Part shown: in pieces, positions 1-5,404 of the stretch | Layout: the number at the start of each line of letters is the position of its first letter | Position numbering within the stretch: position 1 is the first letter of the stretch | Assembly: GCA_021827465.1 (NCBI GenBank) | Contig: JAKAVX010000222.1 | Span: forward strand, 1-5,404 | Origin: Deltaproteobacteria bacterium | Lineage (GTDB): Bacteria; Desulfobacterota_B; Binatia; Binatales; Binataceae | DNA: 5,404 nt | Reading direction: 5' to 3' | Translations under genes and position numbers: made by a program | The notes under the pieces: model-generated | The model's input: the letters and a program-made list of their open reading frames with translations, nothing else | Databases searched by the model: none | What the model was told of the DNA's origin: nothing

Positions 1-412
1 GTACATCCGGCGCATCGACGAGATGGGCGGGATGCTGCGCGCGATAGAGACCGGCTATCCGCAGCGCGAGATCGCCGAGTCGGCGTTCCACTATCAGCGC
101 CAGTTGGAAAAGGGCGAGAAGAGCGTCGTCGGCGTCAACAAGTACCAGGTGCCCGAGGAGATTCCGATCGACACGCTCAGGATCGATCCGGTGCTCGAGG
201 AAAAGCAGGTTCAGCGCGTGCGCAAGATGAAGCGCGAGCGCAATTCCGTCGCGGTGCGTGAGGCGCTCTCACGCGTGCGCGAGGCGTGCCGCTCGGGCGA
301 GAACCTGATGGAGCCGATTTGCGAGGCGGTGCGCCGGAACGTCACCGTCGGCGAGGTCTCTGACGTGTTCCGCGAGGAATTCGGCGTCTATACCGACCCA
401 GGATGGATTTGA
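1..412 (+). CDS. Split B12-dependent acyl-CoA mutase, large (catalytic) subunit, 3' end only (methylmalonyl-CoA mutase type)
   Basis: This is the C-terminal 136 residues of a large mutase subunit; the reading frame (codons from base 2) is open at the left edge, so the start lies outside. It lines up with the end of the methylmalonyl-CoA mutase catalytic chain: the helix with DEMGG and the ETGYPQREI segment, then FHYQR, the conserved VVGVNKY stretch, ENLMEPI, and the final TVGEVSDVFREEFG. The enzyme binds acyl-CoA in a TIM barrel and performs a radical 1,2-rearrangement, normally (R)-methylmalonyl-CoA to succinyl-CoA, in the cytoplasm. The chain stops right after this module with no fused cobalamin domain, and that domain is encoded by the next gene 73 nt downstream. 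This is the split form known from archaea and many bacteria. The substrate-defining barrel residues are outside the window, so an isobutyryl-CoA mutase large subunit cannot be excluded. Family assignment is firm; exact substrate is not. Confidence 0.93.
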   Translation, partial: YIRRIDEMGGMLRAIETGYPQREIAESAFHYQRQLEKGEKSVVGVNKYQVPEEIPIDTLRIDPVLEEKQVQRVRKMKRERNSVAVREALSRVREACRSGENLMEPICEAVRRNVTVGEVSDVFREEFGVYTDPGWI

Positions 413-485
413 TCCACGTGCGTTGTTCGCCGCGCGAGAAGACTAACGGCTTAGAGCGAAATCCAAACCGATTGCGCTGACAGGA

Positions 486-890
486 ATGGCTGAAAAACGG
501 CTCAGAATAATAGTTGCCAAGCCCGGACTCGACGGACATGACCGCGGCGCGAAGATTATCGCGCGCGCGCTTCGCGACGCGGGCTTCGAGGTGATTTACA
601 CCGGACTTCATCAGACGCCCGAGATGGTGGCCGAGGCCGCCGTCCAGGAAGACGCCGACGCGGTCGGGATCAGCGTCCTTTCCGGCGCGCACATGACGCT
701 GTTTCCCGAAATAATCCGCCTGCTCAAGGAGCGCGGAGCGGGCGACGTGGTGCTTTTCGGCGGAGGAATCATCCCCGAAGAGGACGCGAAGAAGTTGAAG
801 GAGATGGGCGTCAAGGAAATCTTCACGCCCGGCGCCACGACCGAGGATATCGTCAAATGGGTGCGCGAGAACGTGCTTCCGCGCGATTGA
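486..890 (+). CDS. B12-binding small subunit of split acyl-CoA mutase (methylmalonyl-CoA mutase type)
   Basis: This 134-residue protein is a complete stand-alone cobalamin-binding domain of the usual length for small mutase subunits. The DxHxxG motif is intact: Asp16, His18 and Gly21 in [10 protein letters not shown]. His18 should be the lower axial cobalt ligand (base-off, His-on binding). The second conserved loop, SVLSGAHMT (residues 63-71), and the glycine-rich FGGGIIP (91-97) frame the nucleotide tail of adenosylcobalamin, and GATTEDIV (116-123) closes the Rossmann-like fold. It should pair with the large subunit encoded just upstream to make the active enzyme. ATG 486 is the first ATG after an in-frame stop at 444-446, and the motif begins at the expected distance from it. 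No clear Shine-Dalgarno sequence precedes it. The sequence resembles both methylmalonyl-CoA and isobutyryl-CoA mutase small subunits; it looks less like 2-hydroxyisobutyryl-CoA mutase HcmB as I recall that family. Confidence 0.95.
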   Translation: MAEKRLRIIVAKPGLDGHDRGAKIIARALRDAGFEVIYTGLHQTPEMVAEAAVQEDADAVGISVLSGAHMTLFPEIIRLLKERGAGDVVLFGGGIIPEEDAKKLKEMGVKEIFTPGATTEDIVKWVRENVLPRD

Positions 891-906
891 GAAGCTCAAA
901 TAGTAC

Positions 907-2064
907 ATGAATTTTGAACTGAGCGAAGAGCAACTCCGGATCCGCGAGACGGTCGCGGAATTCGGCGAACGCGAGATTCGCCCGCACGCCCCGCGATGGG
1001 ATCGCGAGGAAATCTTCCCCCGCGACGTGATCGAAAAACTCGGCGAACTCGGCTTTATCGGCGTTTCATTCCCCGAAAAGTACGGTGGTGGCGGCGCCGA
1101 TACGCTCTCGCAGGTGCTCGTCATCGAAGGGCTCTCGCGCTACGACGCGTCGATCGGACTTACCTGCGCGGGGCAAATGGGGCTTGCGACCGCGCATATC
1201 GCGGCGTTCGCCTCCGAAGAGCAGGGCCAACGCTACGTTCCCGCGATGCTCGCGGCGAAGAAGCTCGGCGCGTGGTGCCTGACCGAGCCGGGTTCGGGCT
1301 CCGACGCCGCTGCGATGCAGACACGCGCGGTCCGCTCCGGAGATAACTTCGTAATCTCCGGCTCCAAGATGTTCATTACCTGCGGCAGCGTCGCCGATGT
1401 CTACGTTGTGAATGCGGTCACCGACCCGGCGAAAAAGCGCGACGGTATCTCGGCGTTCATCGTCGATCGCGGAACGCCCGGCCTTTCCAACGGCCGCAGG
1501 ATAGAAAAGCTCGGCCTTCGCGCTTCCGATACGGCCGAAGTGATCTTTGACAACGTGACCGTTCCCGCACACAACCTGATCGGGGAGCTCAACGCGGGTT
1601 ATCGTCAGGTACTGAAGGTGCTCGAAACCGGCAGGATCGGTATCGCGGGATTTGCCGCGGGAATCGCGCGCGGCGCGATGGAGGAAGCGCGGGCCTACGC
1701 GCTCGAGCGAAACCAGTTCGGGCACCGAATTGCGGATTTCCAGGCGATCCAGTGGATGCTCGCCGACATGGCGACCCGTATCGACGCGTCATGGGTGCTG
1801 ATGTGCCGCGCGGCCCATCTGAGGGACCGCGGAAAGCCGTTTGGGCGCGAGGCCGCGATGGCGAAGCTTTACGCGTCGGAGACCGCGATGTGGGCGACGA
1901 CCAAGGCCGTGCAGATTCACGGCGGCTACGGCTACGTCACCGATTTTCCGGTCGAGCGCTACATGCGCGACGCGAAGCTCTCGGAGATAGGCGAGGGCAC
2001 CAGCGAAGTCCAGCGCATGATTATCGCGAAATCGCTGCTTCGCGACGGCTATCTGCCCGCCTGA
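907..2064 (+). CDS. Acyl-CoA dehydrogenase (FAD-dependent, short/branched-chain type)
   Basis: A full-length acyl-CoA dehydrogenase of 385 residues, matching the usual 380-390. It oxidises an acyl-CoA to the trans-2-enoyl-CoA, passing electrons through FAD to electron-transfer flavoprotein. The N-terminal helical domain begins FELSEEQ; the first family signature is [10 protein letters not shown] (124-133). The middle beta-domain runs to about residue 230, and the C-terminal helical domain has ERNQFGHRI (267-275), whose arginine normally contacts FAD across the dimer. The second signature includes QIHGGYG (336-342). Glu363 in GEGTSE is the expected catalytic base, as in short- and medium-chain enzymes. 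The position equivalent to the isovaleryl-CoA dehydrogenase base is Gly242, which argues against that enzyme. ATG 907 is the first possible start, because an in-frame TAG lies at 901-903. The gene begins 16 nt after the mutase small subunit, so co-transcription is very likely. Substrate (butyryl-, isobutyryl-, 2-methylbutyryl-CoA or similar) cannot be read from the sequence. Confidence 0.95.
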   Translation: MNFELSEEQLRIRETVAEFGEREIRPHAPRWDREEIFPRDVIEKLGELGFIGVSFPEKYGGGGADTLSQVLVIEGLSRYDASIGLTCAGQMGLATAHIAAFASEEQGQRYVPAMLAAKKLGAWCLTEPGSGSDAAAMQTRAVRSGDNFVISGSKMFITCGSVADVYVVNAVTDPAKKRDGISAFIVDRGTPGLSNGRRIEKLGLRASDTAEVIFDNVTVPAHNLIGELNAGYRQVLKVLETGRIGIAGFAAGIARGAMEEARAYALERNQFGHRIADFQAIQWMLADMATRIDASWVLMCRAAHLRDRGKPFGREAAMAKLYASETAMWATTKAVQIHGGYGYVTDFPVERYMRDAKLSEIGEGTSEVQRMIIAKSLLRDGYLPA

Positions 2065-2124
2065 CGCGGCGCGGCTCAGTCTTTGCTCCGAGCGGCAAGA
2101 AGGTAACCGGGTGTCGGTGCGGCG

Positions 2125-2154
2125 GGTCGCATCGTAGGTCTGGCCGATGCGATC
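2125..2154. terminator. Hairpin between convergent genes, possible bidirectional terminator
   Basis: Bases 2125-2134 pair with 2145-2154 to form a 10-bp stem with one G-T wobble (2126/2153) around a 10-base loop. The core CGCATCG/CGATGCG (2128-2134 and 2145-2151) is perfect. It sits in the 105-nt gap where the acyl-CoA dehydrogenase and the phosphatase genes converge, 60 nt after one stop and 15 nt after the other. Neither strand has a T-run behind the stem, so it is not a classic intrinsic terminator. It could block polymerase with Rho, protect both 3' ends, or be chance in GC-rich DNA. Confidence 0.35.
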
Positions 2155-2169
2155 GTAAAGCGCCACGCG

Positions 2170-2886
2170 CTACTCCAGCAGGTCTTCGCGGATAGCTTCC
2201 ATCTCGGAGTCGGAAAGGCTGATAAACTCGCGCAGGAAGCTCTGGATTCCGCCCGCCTCGTCGATCGTCTCGAACACCGGCGTAAGCTGCGCCGCCGAGA
2301 GCGGCGAGTCCGGAAAGACCAGGTTGCTCTTCAGAAAATCGGTGACGATAACTTCACGCTCCACTCCGAGCAATTCAAGCAGCATCGCGGACGCAACGCC
2401 GGTGCGGTCGCGGCCGGCCGAGCAATGGAACACGAGCGGATAGACATCGCGCTCGGCGAGAATTCTGAAAAAGCGCCCCCAGTCCGAAGGGAACCCCGTG
2501 AGCATCACGAGATGCTCCTTGCCGGGCTGGCTTGAGAGCTCGATCGCGCCGCCGTCGCGAAACCATCGATCGCCGATCGGCAAATGCTCCCATCGCACGT
2601 CGCGCAGCACGTCCTGATGCGGCGCGCCCAGATGGCGGAGTTCGACGCGGCTCTGCAGCGTCACCAGGGTGCGGACGACAAGATTCCTGACGGGATGCTC
2701 GTCGGGAATGCGCGCCAGGTGCGACGAGCGGTAGATCATTCCGCGCCTCACGCGGCGTCCGAGGCCCGCAGGATGCCCGCCGAGATCGCGGAAGTTTTTG
2801 CCTCCCGCTTCGCGCAGCCGGTCAAAATCGACCACCATCCGCGGGATGTCGGGCGCCTTCGGTCTTCGTTCGTCGTCGTTGGGCAA
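2170..2886 (-). CDS. Tyrosine/lipid phosphatase, PF13350-like (CX5R active site)
   Basis: The 238-residue product is a cysteine-based phosphatase of the bacterial Y_phosphatase3 (MptpB/IphP-like) type. The N-terminal hallmark NFRDLGGH is at 31-38, followed by RRGMIYRSSHLA (47-58), which matches the family's R-G-x-x-x-R-S-x-x-L pattern. The P-loop is HCSAGRDRTG (154-163), with nucleophile Cys155 and phosphate-binding Arg161. The helix after it, ASAMLLELLGV, is also typical. No signal peptide or membrane segment is seen, so it is probably cytoplasmic. The start is uncertain. TTG 2886 was chosen because G/C at third codon positions is clearly higher after it than before it. ATG 2838 (residue 17) would give 222 residues, fits the usual distance to NFRDLGG, and is a strong alternative. 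Neither has a Shine-Dalgarno sequence. The gene lies 160 nt after the aldehyde dehydrogenase stop. The substrate may be phosphotyrosine, phosphoserine/threonine or phosphoinositide; none is shown. Confidence 0.88.
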   Translation of the reverse strand: MPNDDERRPKAPDIPRMVVDFDRLREAGGKNFRDLGGHPAGLGRRVRRGMIYRSSHLARIPDEHPVRNLVVRTLVTLQSRVELRHLGAPHQDVLRDVRWEHLPIGDRWFRDGGAIELSSQPGKEHLVMLTGFPSDWGRFFRILAERDVYPLVFHCSAGRDRTGVASAMLLELLGVEREVIVTDFLKSNLVFPDSPLSAAQLTPVFETIDEAGGIQSFLREFISLSDSEMEAIREDLLE

Positions 2887-2942
2887 GGCTGGAAAATCCG
2901 TCGTTGCGAGCTGAGGCGCTCGAACGTAACTGACCAGTTCAA

Positions 2943-2971
2943 TTTATAGCTGGCGCATGCAAGCGTGGAAA
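2943..2971 (-). promoter_or_regulatory. Candidate sigma70-like promoter for the phosphatase gene
   Basis: Read on the minus strand, TTTCCA (2971-2966, 4 of 6 matches to TTGACA) is followed after 17 nt by TATAAA (2948-2943, 5 of 6 matches to TATAAT). It lies in a relatively AT-rich part of the 160-nt gap upstream of the phosphatase. Initiation near 2936 would leave about 50 nt before TTG 2886 or about 98 nt before ATG 2838. This is a consensus match by eye only. If real, the phosphatase has its own promoter and does not depend on read-through from the aldehyde dehydrogenase. Confidence 0.35.
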
Positions 2972-3046
2972 GATGAAGTGGTGAAACGGCTTCGCCCGCG
3001 TCTTTAAGAGTTGGTTAATTCTCGCCCGCGCTGTACGCGTTGGCTT

Positions 3047-4492
3047 CTATTTCTTGCGCAGGTTGAGCACGAGGATTTTCGGGTCGGTCATCGCCTCCAT
3101 CGCCCACCTGACGCCTTCGCGTCCGAGTCCTGAGCCTTTCATCCCGCCGAACGGGTAGGTATCGACGCGGAACACTCCGGTATCGCCGACGATAACGGCG
3201 CCCGCGTCGATCTCGCGGAACGCCTCGAATGCGTGATCGAGGTTTCGCGTGAAGACTCCAGCCTGCAGTCCGTAGGGCGAATCATTGGTCGCTGCGACGC
3301 CCTCGGCGAAAGAATCGATCGGTTCGAGGGTTGCGACCGGGCCGAACACTTCCTCGCACCATACGCGCAGGCGATGAAGCGCGGGATTGCCGAGTTCGAT
3401 GATGCTCGGATACACGACCGAGCCGTCGCGCCGGTTCCCGGTCAGGATACCCGCTCCGGCAACCTTCGCTTCGCCGATCCATTCCATCACGCGGTCTCCC
3501 GCCTCGCGCGTTATCATCGGGCCGACCAGCGTGTTTTCGTCCATCGGATCGCCGACTTGGAGATCCTTGGTCGCATCGACCAGCATTTGCGTGAACCGGC
3601 CGTAAACCTTTCGATGGACAAAAATTCGCTGCACCGAGATACAGACCTGGCCCGCGTGAACAAAAGCGCCGCGCGCGGCGCGCGCCGCGGCGAATTCGAG
3701 GTCCGCGTCCTCATCGACGACCAGTCCGCCGTTGCCGCCCAGTTCGAGCGCGACGCGCTGGCGCGCCGCCTTCGCCTTGAGGCTCCATCCCACGCGCGCG
3801 CTGCCCGTGAAGCTCAGCATCCTGATACGTTCGTCGGTCGCAAGCCGCTCGGCTACGGGAGGATCGGCCGAGACGACGTTGAAAGCTCCCGGCGGAAGCC
3901 CCGAGTCGCGCGCGATCTCGGCGAGCATCAGCGCAGGCCCCGGACATTGCGGCGGCGGCTTGGCGACGACCGTGTTGCCCGAGGCGATCGCGGGCGCGAC
4001 CTTGTGCGTCATCAGGTTGAGCGGAAAGTTGAACGGCGCAATCGCCGCGATCGGACCGATCGGAAAACGCTCGACGATTCCGACCGCGTGCGGATGGAGC
4101 GGATCGAGATCGAGCGGCTCGTAGCCACCGCCGAAACGCTTTGCCTCTTCGGCGGCGAGCGCCAGAACGCCCGCGGTCCTGCCGACTTCGGCGCACGCGT
4201 AGCTGATTGGTTTGCCGGTGCACAGCGTGATCATGCGTTCGAGTTCGCCGCGGCGCTCCGCGACCGCGCGGCTCATCGCGGATAGAATGTCGGCGCGCTC
4301 AGCGCGCGTCAGACGCTTCGTCTTGTCGAAGGCGCGCACGGCAGCCGCGATCGCGGCGTCGGTCTCGCGCTCGCTCGCGCGGGCGACCGTGCCCACGACC
4401 TCGTCGTTGTAAGGATAACGGACCTCGTAACGGTCCGGCGTATCGACGTGTTCGCCGTCGATGAAAAGCCGATAATGGTTTGCCGCTCCCAT
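3047..4492 (-). CDS. NAD(P)-dependent aldehyde dehydrogenase family protein
   Basis: A complete aldehyde dehydrogenase of 481 residues, within the usual 470-500. It oxidises an aldehyde to the carboxylate with NAD(P) in the cytoplasm. The N-terminus has the typical LFIDGEHVD strand (9-17). Catalytic residues are all visible: oxyanion Asn155 in APFNFPLN, Lys178 in VVAKPP, the FTGS cofactor loop (228-231), general base Glu250 in LELGGN, nucleophile Cys284 in GQVCISVQR, Glu381 in EEVFGP, and PFGGMKGSGLG (447-457). QVCISVQR recalls the lactaldehyde dehydrogenase/ALDH21-like branch as I remember it; the true substrate is unknown. Near the position of ALDH2 Glu195, which holds the adenosine ribose of NAD, the sequence is PPQ, so cofactor preference is open. 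GGNGG (252-256) departs from the usual GGNAP or GGKSP. ATG 4492 is supported by a Shine-Dalgarno match, and an in-frame stop lies 27 nt upstream of it. The ABC exporter gene ends 92 nt upstream. Confidence 0.93.
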   Translation of the reverse strand: MGAANHYRLFIDGEHVDTPDRYEVRYPYNDEVVGTVARASERETDAAIAAAVRAFDKTKRLTRAERADILSAMSRAVAERRGELERMITLCTGKPISYACAEVGRTAGVLALAAEEAKRFGGGYEPLDLDPLHPHAVGIVERFPIGPIAAIAPFNFPLNLMTHKVAPAIASGNTVVAKPPPQCPGPALMLAEIARDSGLPPGAFNVVSADPPVAERLATDERIRMLSFTGSARVGWSLKAKAARQRVALELGGNGGLVVDEDADLEFAAARAARGAFVHAGQVCISVQRIFVHRKVYGRFTQMLVDATKDLQVGDPMDENTLVGPMITREAGDRVMEWIGEAKVAGAGILTGNRRDGSVVYPSIIELGNPALHRLRVWCEEVFGPVATLEPIDSFAEGVAATNDSPYGLQAGVFTRNLDHAFEAFREIDAGAVIVGDTGVFRVDTYPFGGMKGSGLGREGVRWAMEAMTDPKILVLNLRKK

Positions 4493-4497
4493 TGCCG

Positions 4498-4503
4498 CAC
4501 CTC
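4498..4503 (-). promoter_or_regulatory. Ribosome-binding site of the aldehyde dehydrogenase gene
   Basis: On the minus strand GAGGTG lies 5 nt before ATG 4492, a good match to the Shine-Dalgarno core at normal spacing. It fixes the aldehyde dehydrogenase start. It is the only clear ribosome-binding site in the window; the plus-strand starts at 486 and 907 lack one. Confidence 0.6.
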
Positions 4504-4521
4504 GCAGACGGTCTTGATCCT

Positions 4522-4550
4522 ATTATCGCCCGCCGCGAGCTTCATGAAAG
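4522..4550 (-). promoter_or_regulatory. Weak candidate promoter for the aldehyde dehydrogenase gene
   Basis: On the minus strand GATAAT (4527-4522) matches the -10 consensus at 5 of 6 positions. CTTTCA (4550-4545), 17 nt upstream, matches the -35 consensus at only 3 of 6. A transcript starting near 4515 would have a leader of about 23 nt that includes the GAGGTG ribosome-binding site, which is a sensible layout. It lies wholly in the 92-nt gap after the ABC exporter gene. No terminator was recognised in that gap, so read-through from the exporter gene is equally possible. Confidence 0.25.
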
Positions 4551-4584
4551 CAGCGCATCTAGTTAGCCATACGGCAAGGCGAAG

Positions 4585-5404
4585 TCAGGGTTCGATAACG
4601 GATTCGGACATCGCGAGGTATTGGCGATAATCCTCGGAGGCGCGCACGAGTTCGTCGTGCGCGCCCTCGGCGGCGACGGTTCGGCGCGCGAGGAAAATCA
4701 CGCGGTCGCACGCGGCGAGAGTGGCGGCACGATGTCCCGCGAGGACAACGATCCTGCCTTGGGCGAGCGTCTTCAGCGTAGCCATCAGGCCGGCCTCTGA
4801 AGCGGAATCGAGGGGCGCGGTCGGCTCGTCAAGGATGAGCACGTCCGGCTTTCGCAGCATCGCGCGCGCGATCGCAACGCGCTGCTTCTGCCCGATCGAA
4901 AGCCGCGTGCCGCGCCGGCCAAGGATCGTTGCGTATCCCTCCGGCAGGCTTTCGATAAATTCGGCCGCACCCGCCATCCGCGCCGCCTCGCGTACCTCGT
5001 CGTCCGACGCATCGGGCTCGCCGTAACGGATATTGTCGGCGAGCGAGCGCGAAAAGAGCGCCTCCTGCTGAAAGACGAAGCCGATTCGCGCGCGCAGCGG
5101 CTCCAGCGCGATTTGCCGCGAATCGACACCGTTTACCATGATTGCTCCCGCACGAGGCTCGACGAAGCGCGGGATCGAGCATATGAGCGTAGTCTTTCCG
5201 ATCCCGCTCGGTCCTGCAAGCGCGAGCAATTCTCCGCTTCGAAGCGTGAATGAGACATGCTCCAGCACGGTGTTGGAGGAATCGTAGGCAAGCGTGAGAT
5301 TGCGAAACTCGATTTCGCGGATCGGCCCCGGCTCGAAAGCGCCCGCGTCTCTGCCCTCGGTTTCAGCAAGCAGGTCGAGCACGCTATGGATTCGGCGCAG
5401 ACCC
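4585..5404 (-). CDS. ABC exporter-type protein, C-terminal ATP-binding domain (5' end outside window)
   Basis: The frame is open to the right edge, giving 272 residues from base 5403. Residue numbers here count from the in-frame GTG at 5382, which is unlikely to be the true start. The lead-in LRRIHSVLDLLAETEG resembles the linker joining the membrane domain of exporters such as MsbA to the nucleotide-binding domain, so a six-helix membrane half probably precedes it. The ATPase motifs run in order: A-loop Tyr33, Walker A GPSGIGKT (57-64), Q-loop Gln105, signature LSIGQ (161-165), Walker B VLILDE with Glu186, and H-loop His217. It would hydrolyse ATP to drive export across the inner membrane. 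Two oddities: the signature is LSIGQ rather than LSGGQ, and the X-loop reads LGRRG where exporters usually have VGERG. ATPase residues are intact, so it should be active, alone or as half of a heterodimer. The cargo cannot be inferred. Confidence 0.92.
   Translation of the reverse strand, partial: GLRRIHSVLDLLAETEGRDAGAFEPGPIREIEFRNLTLAYDSSNTVLEHVSFTLRSGELLALAGPSGIGKTTLICSIPRFVEPRAGAIMVNGVDSRQIALEPLRARIGFVFQQEALFSRSLADNIRYGEPDASDDEVREAARMAGAAEFIESLPEGYATILGRRGTRLSIGQKQRVAIARAMLRKPDVLILDEPTAPLDSASEAGLMATLKTLAQGRIVVLAGHRAATLAACDRVIFLARRTVAAEGAHDELVRASEDYRQYLAMSESVIEP

Noticed and set aside
413..485. A possible promoter or regulatory RNA (such as a cobalamin riboswitch) between the mutase subunit genes.
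   Set aside because: Seventy-three bases is too short for a cobalamin riboswitch, no B12-box-like sequence was seen, and no paired -35/-10 elements stand out.
342..1124. A 260-codon open frame on the minus strand across the mutase and dehydrogenase genes.
   Set aside because: It lies antisense to three well-supported genes and crosses their boundaries. Its product is rich in Ser, Arg and Pro with no recognisable domain. Long antisense frames are expected in GC-rich coding DNA.
1752..2195. A plus-strand open frame extending past the acyl-CoA dehydrogenase stop into the convergent gap.
   Set aside because: Most of it overlaps the dehydrogenase in another frame, and the Arg/Gly/Asp-rich product shows no domain.
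2584..2949. A 121-codon plus-strand open frame over the phosphatase start.
   Set aside because: It is antisense to the conserved phosphatase N-terminal region, has no ribosome-binding site and no recognisable domain.
2992..3030. A 9-bp direct repeat, TCGCCCGCG at 2992-3000 and 3022-3030, in the gap after the aldehyde dehydrogenase.
   Set aside because: There are only two copies, of GC-rich composition, with no inverted symmetry and no relation to the promoter candidate. It is too short to call an operator.
3233..4285. A 350-codon open frame on the plus strand.
   Set aside because: It is codon-aligned and antisense to the aldehyde dehydrogenase, which carries every catalytic motif. The product is mostly Arg, Asp and Ala with no fold signature, so it is a mirror of GC-rich codons.
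4493..4584. A possible terminator behind the ABC exporter gene.
   Set aside because: Only 3- to 4-base inverted matches and one 8-base palindrome (TTCATGAA) were found, with no stable stem and no T-run.

Overview
This is a GC-rich bacterial window (well over half G+C by eye, with strong G/C preference at third codon positions). It is densely coding, with two convergent gene groups. No rRNA, tRNA, CRISPR array, insertion sequence or phage signature was found. Gene content and composition suggest an aerobic, soil- or sediment-type Gram-negative, such as a deltaproteobacterial or Binatota-like lineage. That placement is a weak inference, because no phylogenetic marker is present.

Plus-strand group (1-2064). 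The window opens inside the 3' end of the large catalytic subunit of a split, coenzyme B12-dependent acyl-CoA mutase (methylmalonyl-CoA mutase type). Its separate small B12-binding subunit follows after 73 nt. A complete acyl-CoA dehydrogenase follows 16 nt after that. The three genes look like one operon for degrading short-chain or branched acyl-CoAs (propionate, branched-chain amino acid or fatty acid catabolism). The dehydrogenase would introduce the alpha-beta double bond, and the mutase would rearrange the carbon skeleton toward succinyl-CoA, or between isobutyryl- and butyryl-CoA. The residues that decide the mutase substrate lie upstream of the window.

Convergent junction (2065-2169). 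This 105-nt gap holds a 10-bp hairpin that could act as a bidirectional transcription barrier.

Minus-strand group (2170-5404, read right to left). First comes the C-terminal part of an ABC exporter-type ATPase, cut off by the right edge. After 92 nt comes a complete aldehyde dehydrogenase with a recognisable ribosome-binding site. After a further 160 nt comes a CX5R tyrosine or lipid phosphatase of the PF13350 type, with an ambiguous start. Each gap contains a weak promoter candidate, so the three genes need not be one operon. Nothing links the phosphatase functionally to the other two.

I found no convincing evidence of a new biological system. The most useful leads are the unresolved mutase substrate, the altered X-loop and signature motif of the ABC ATPase, and the convergent hairpin.
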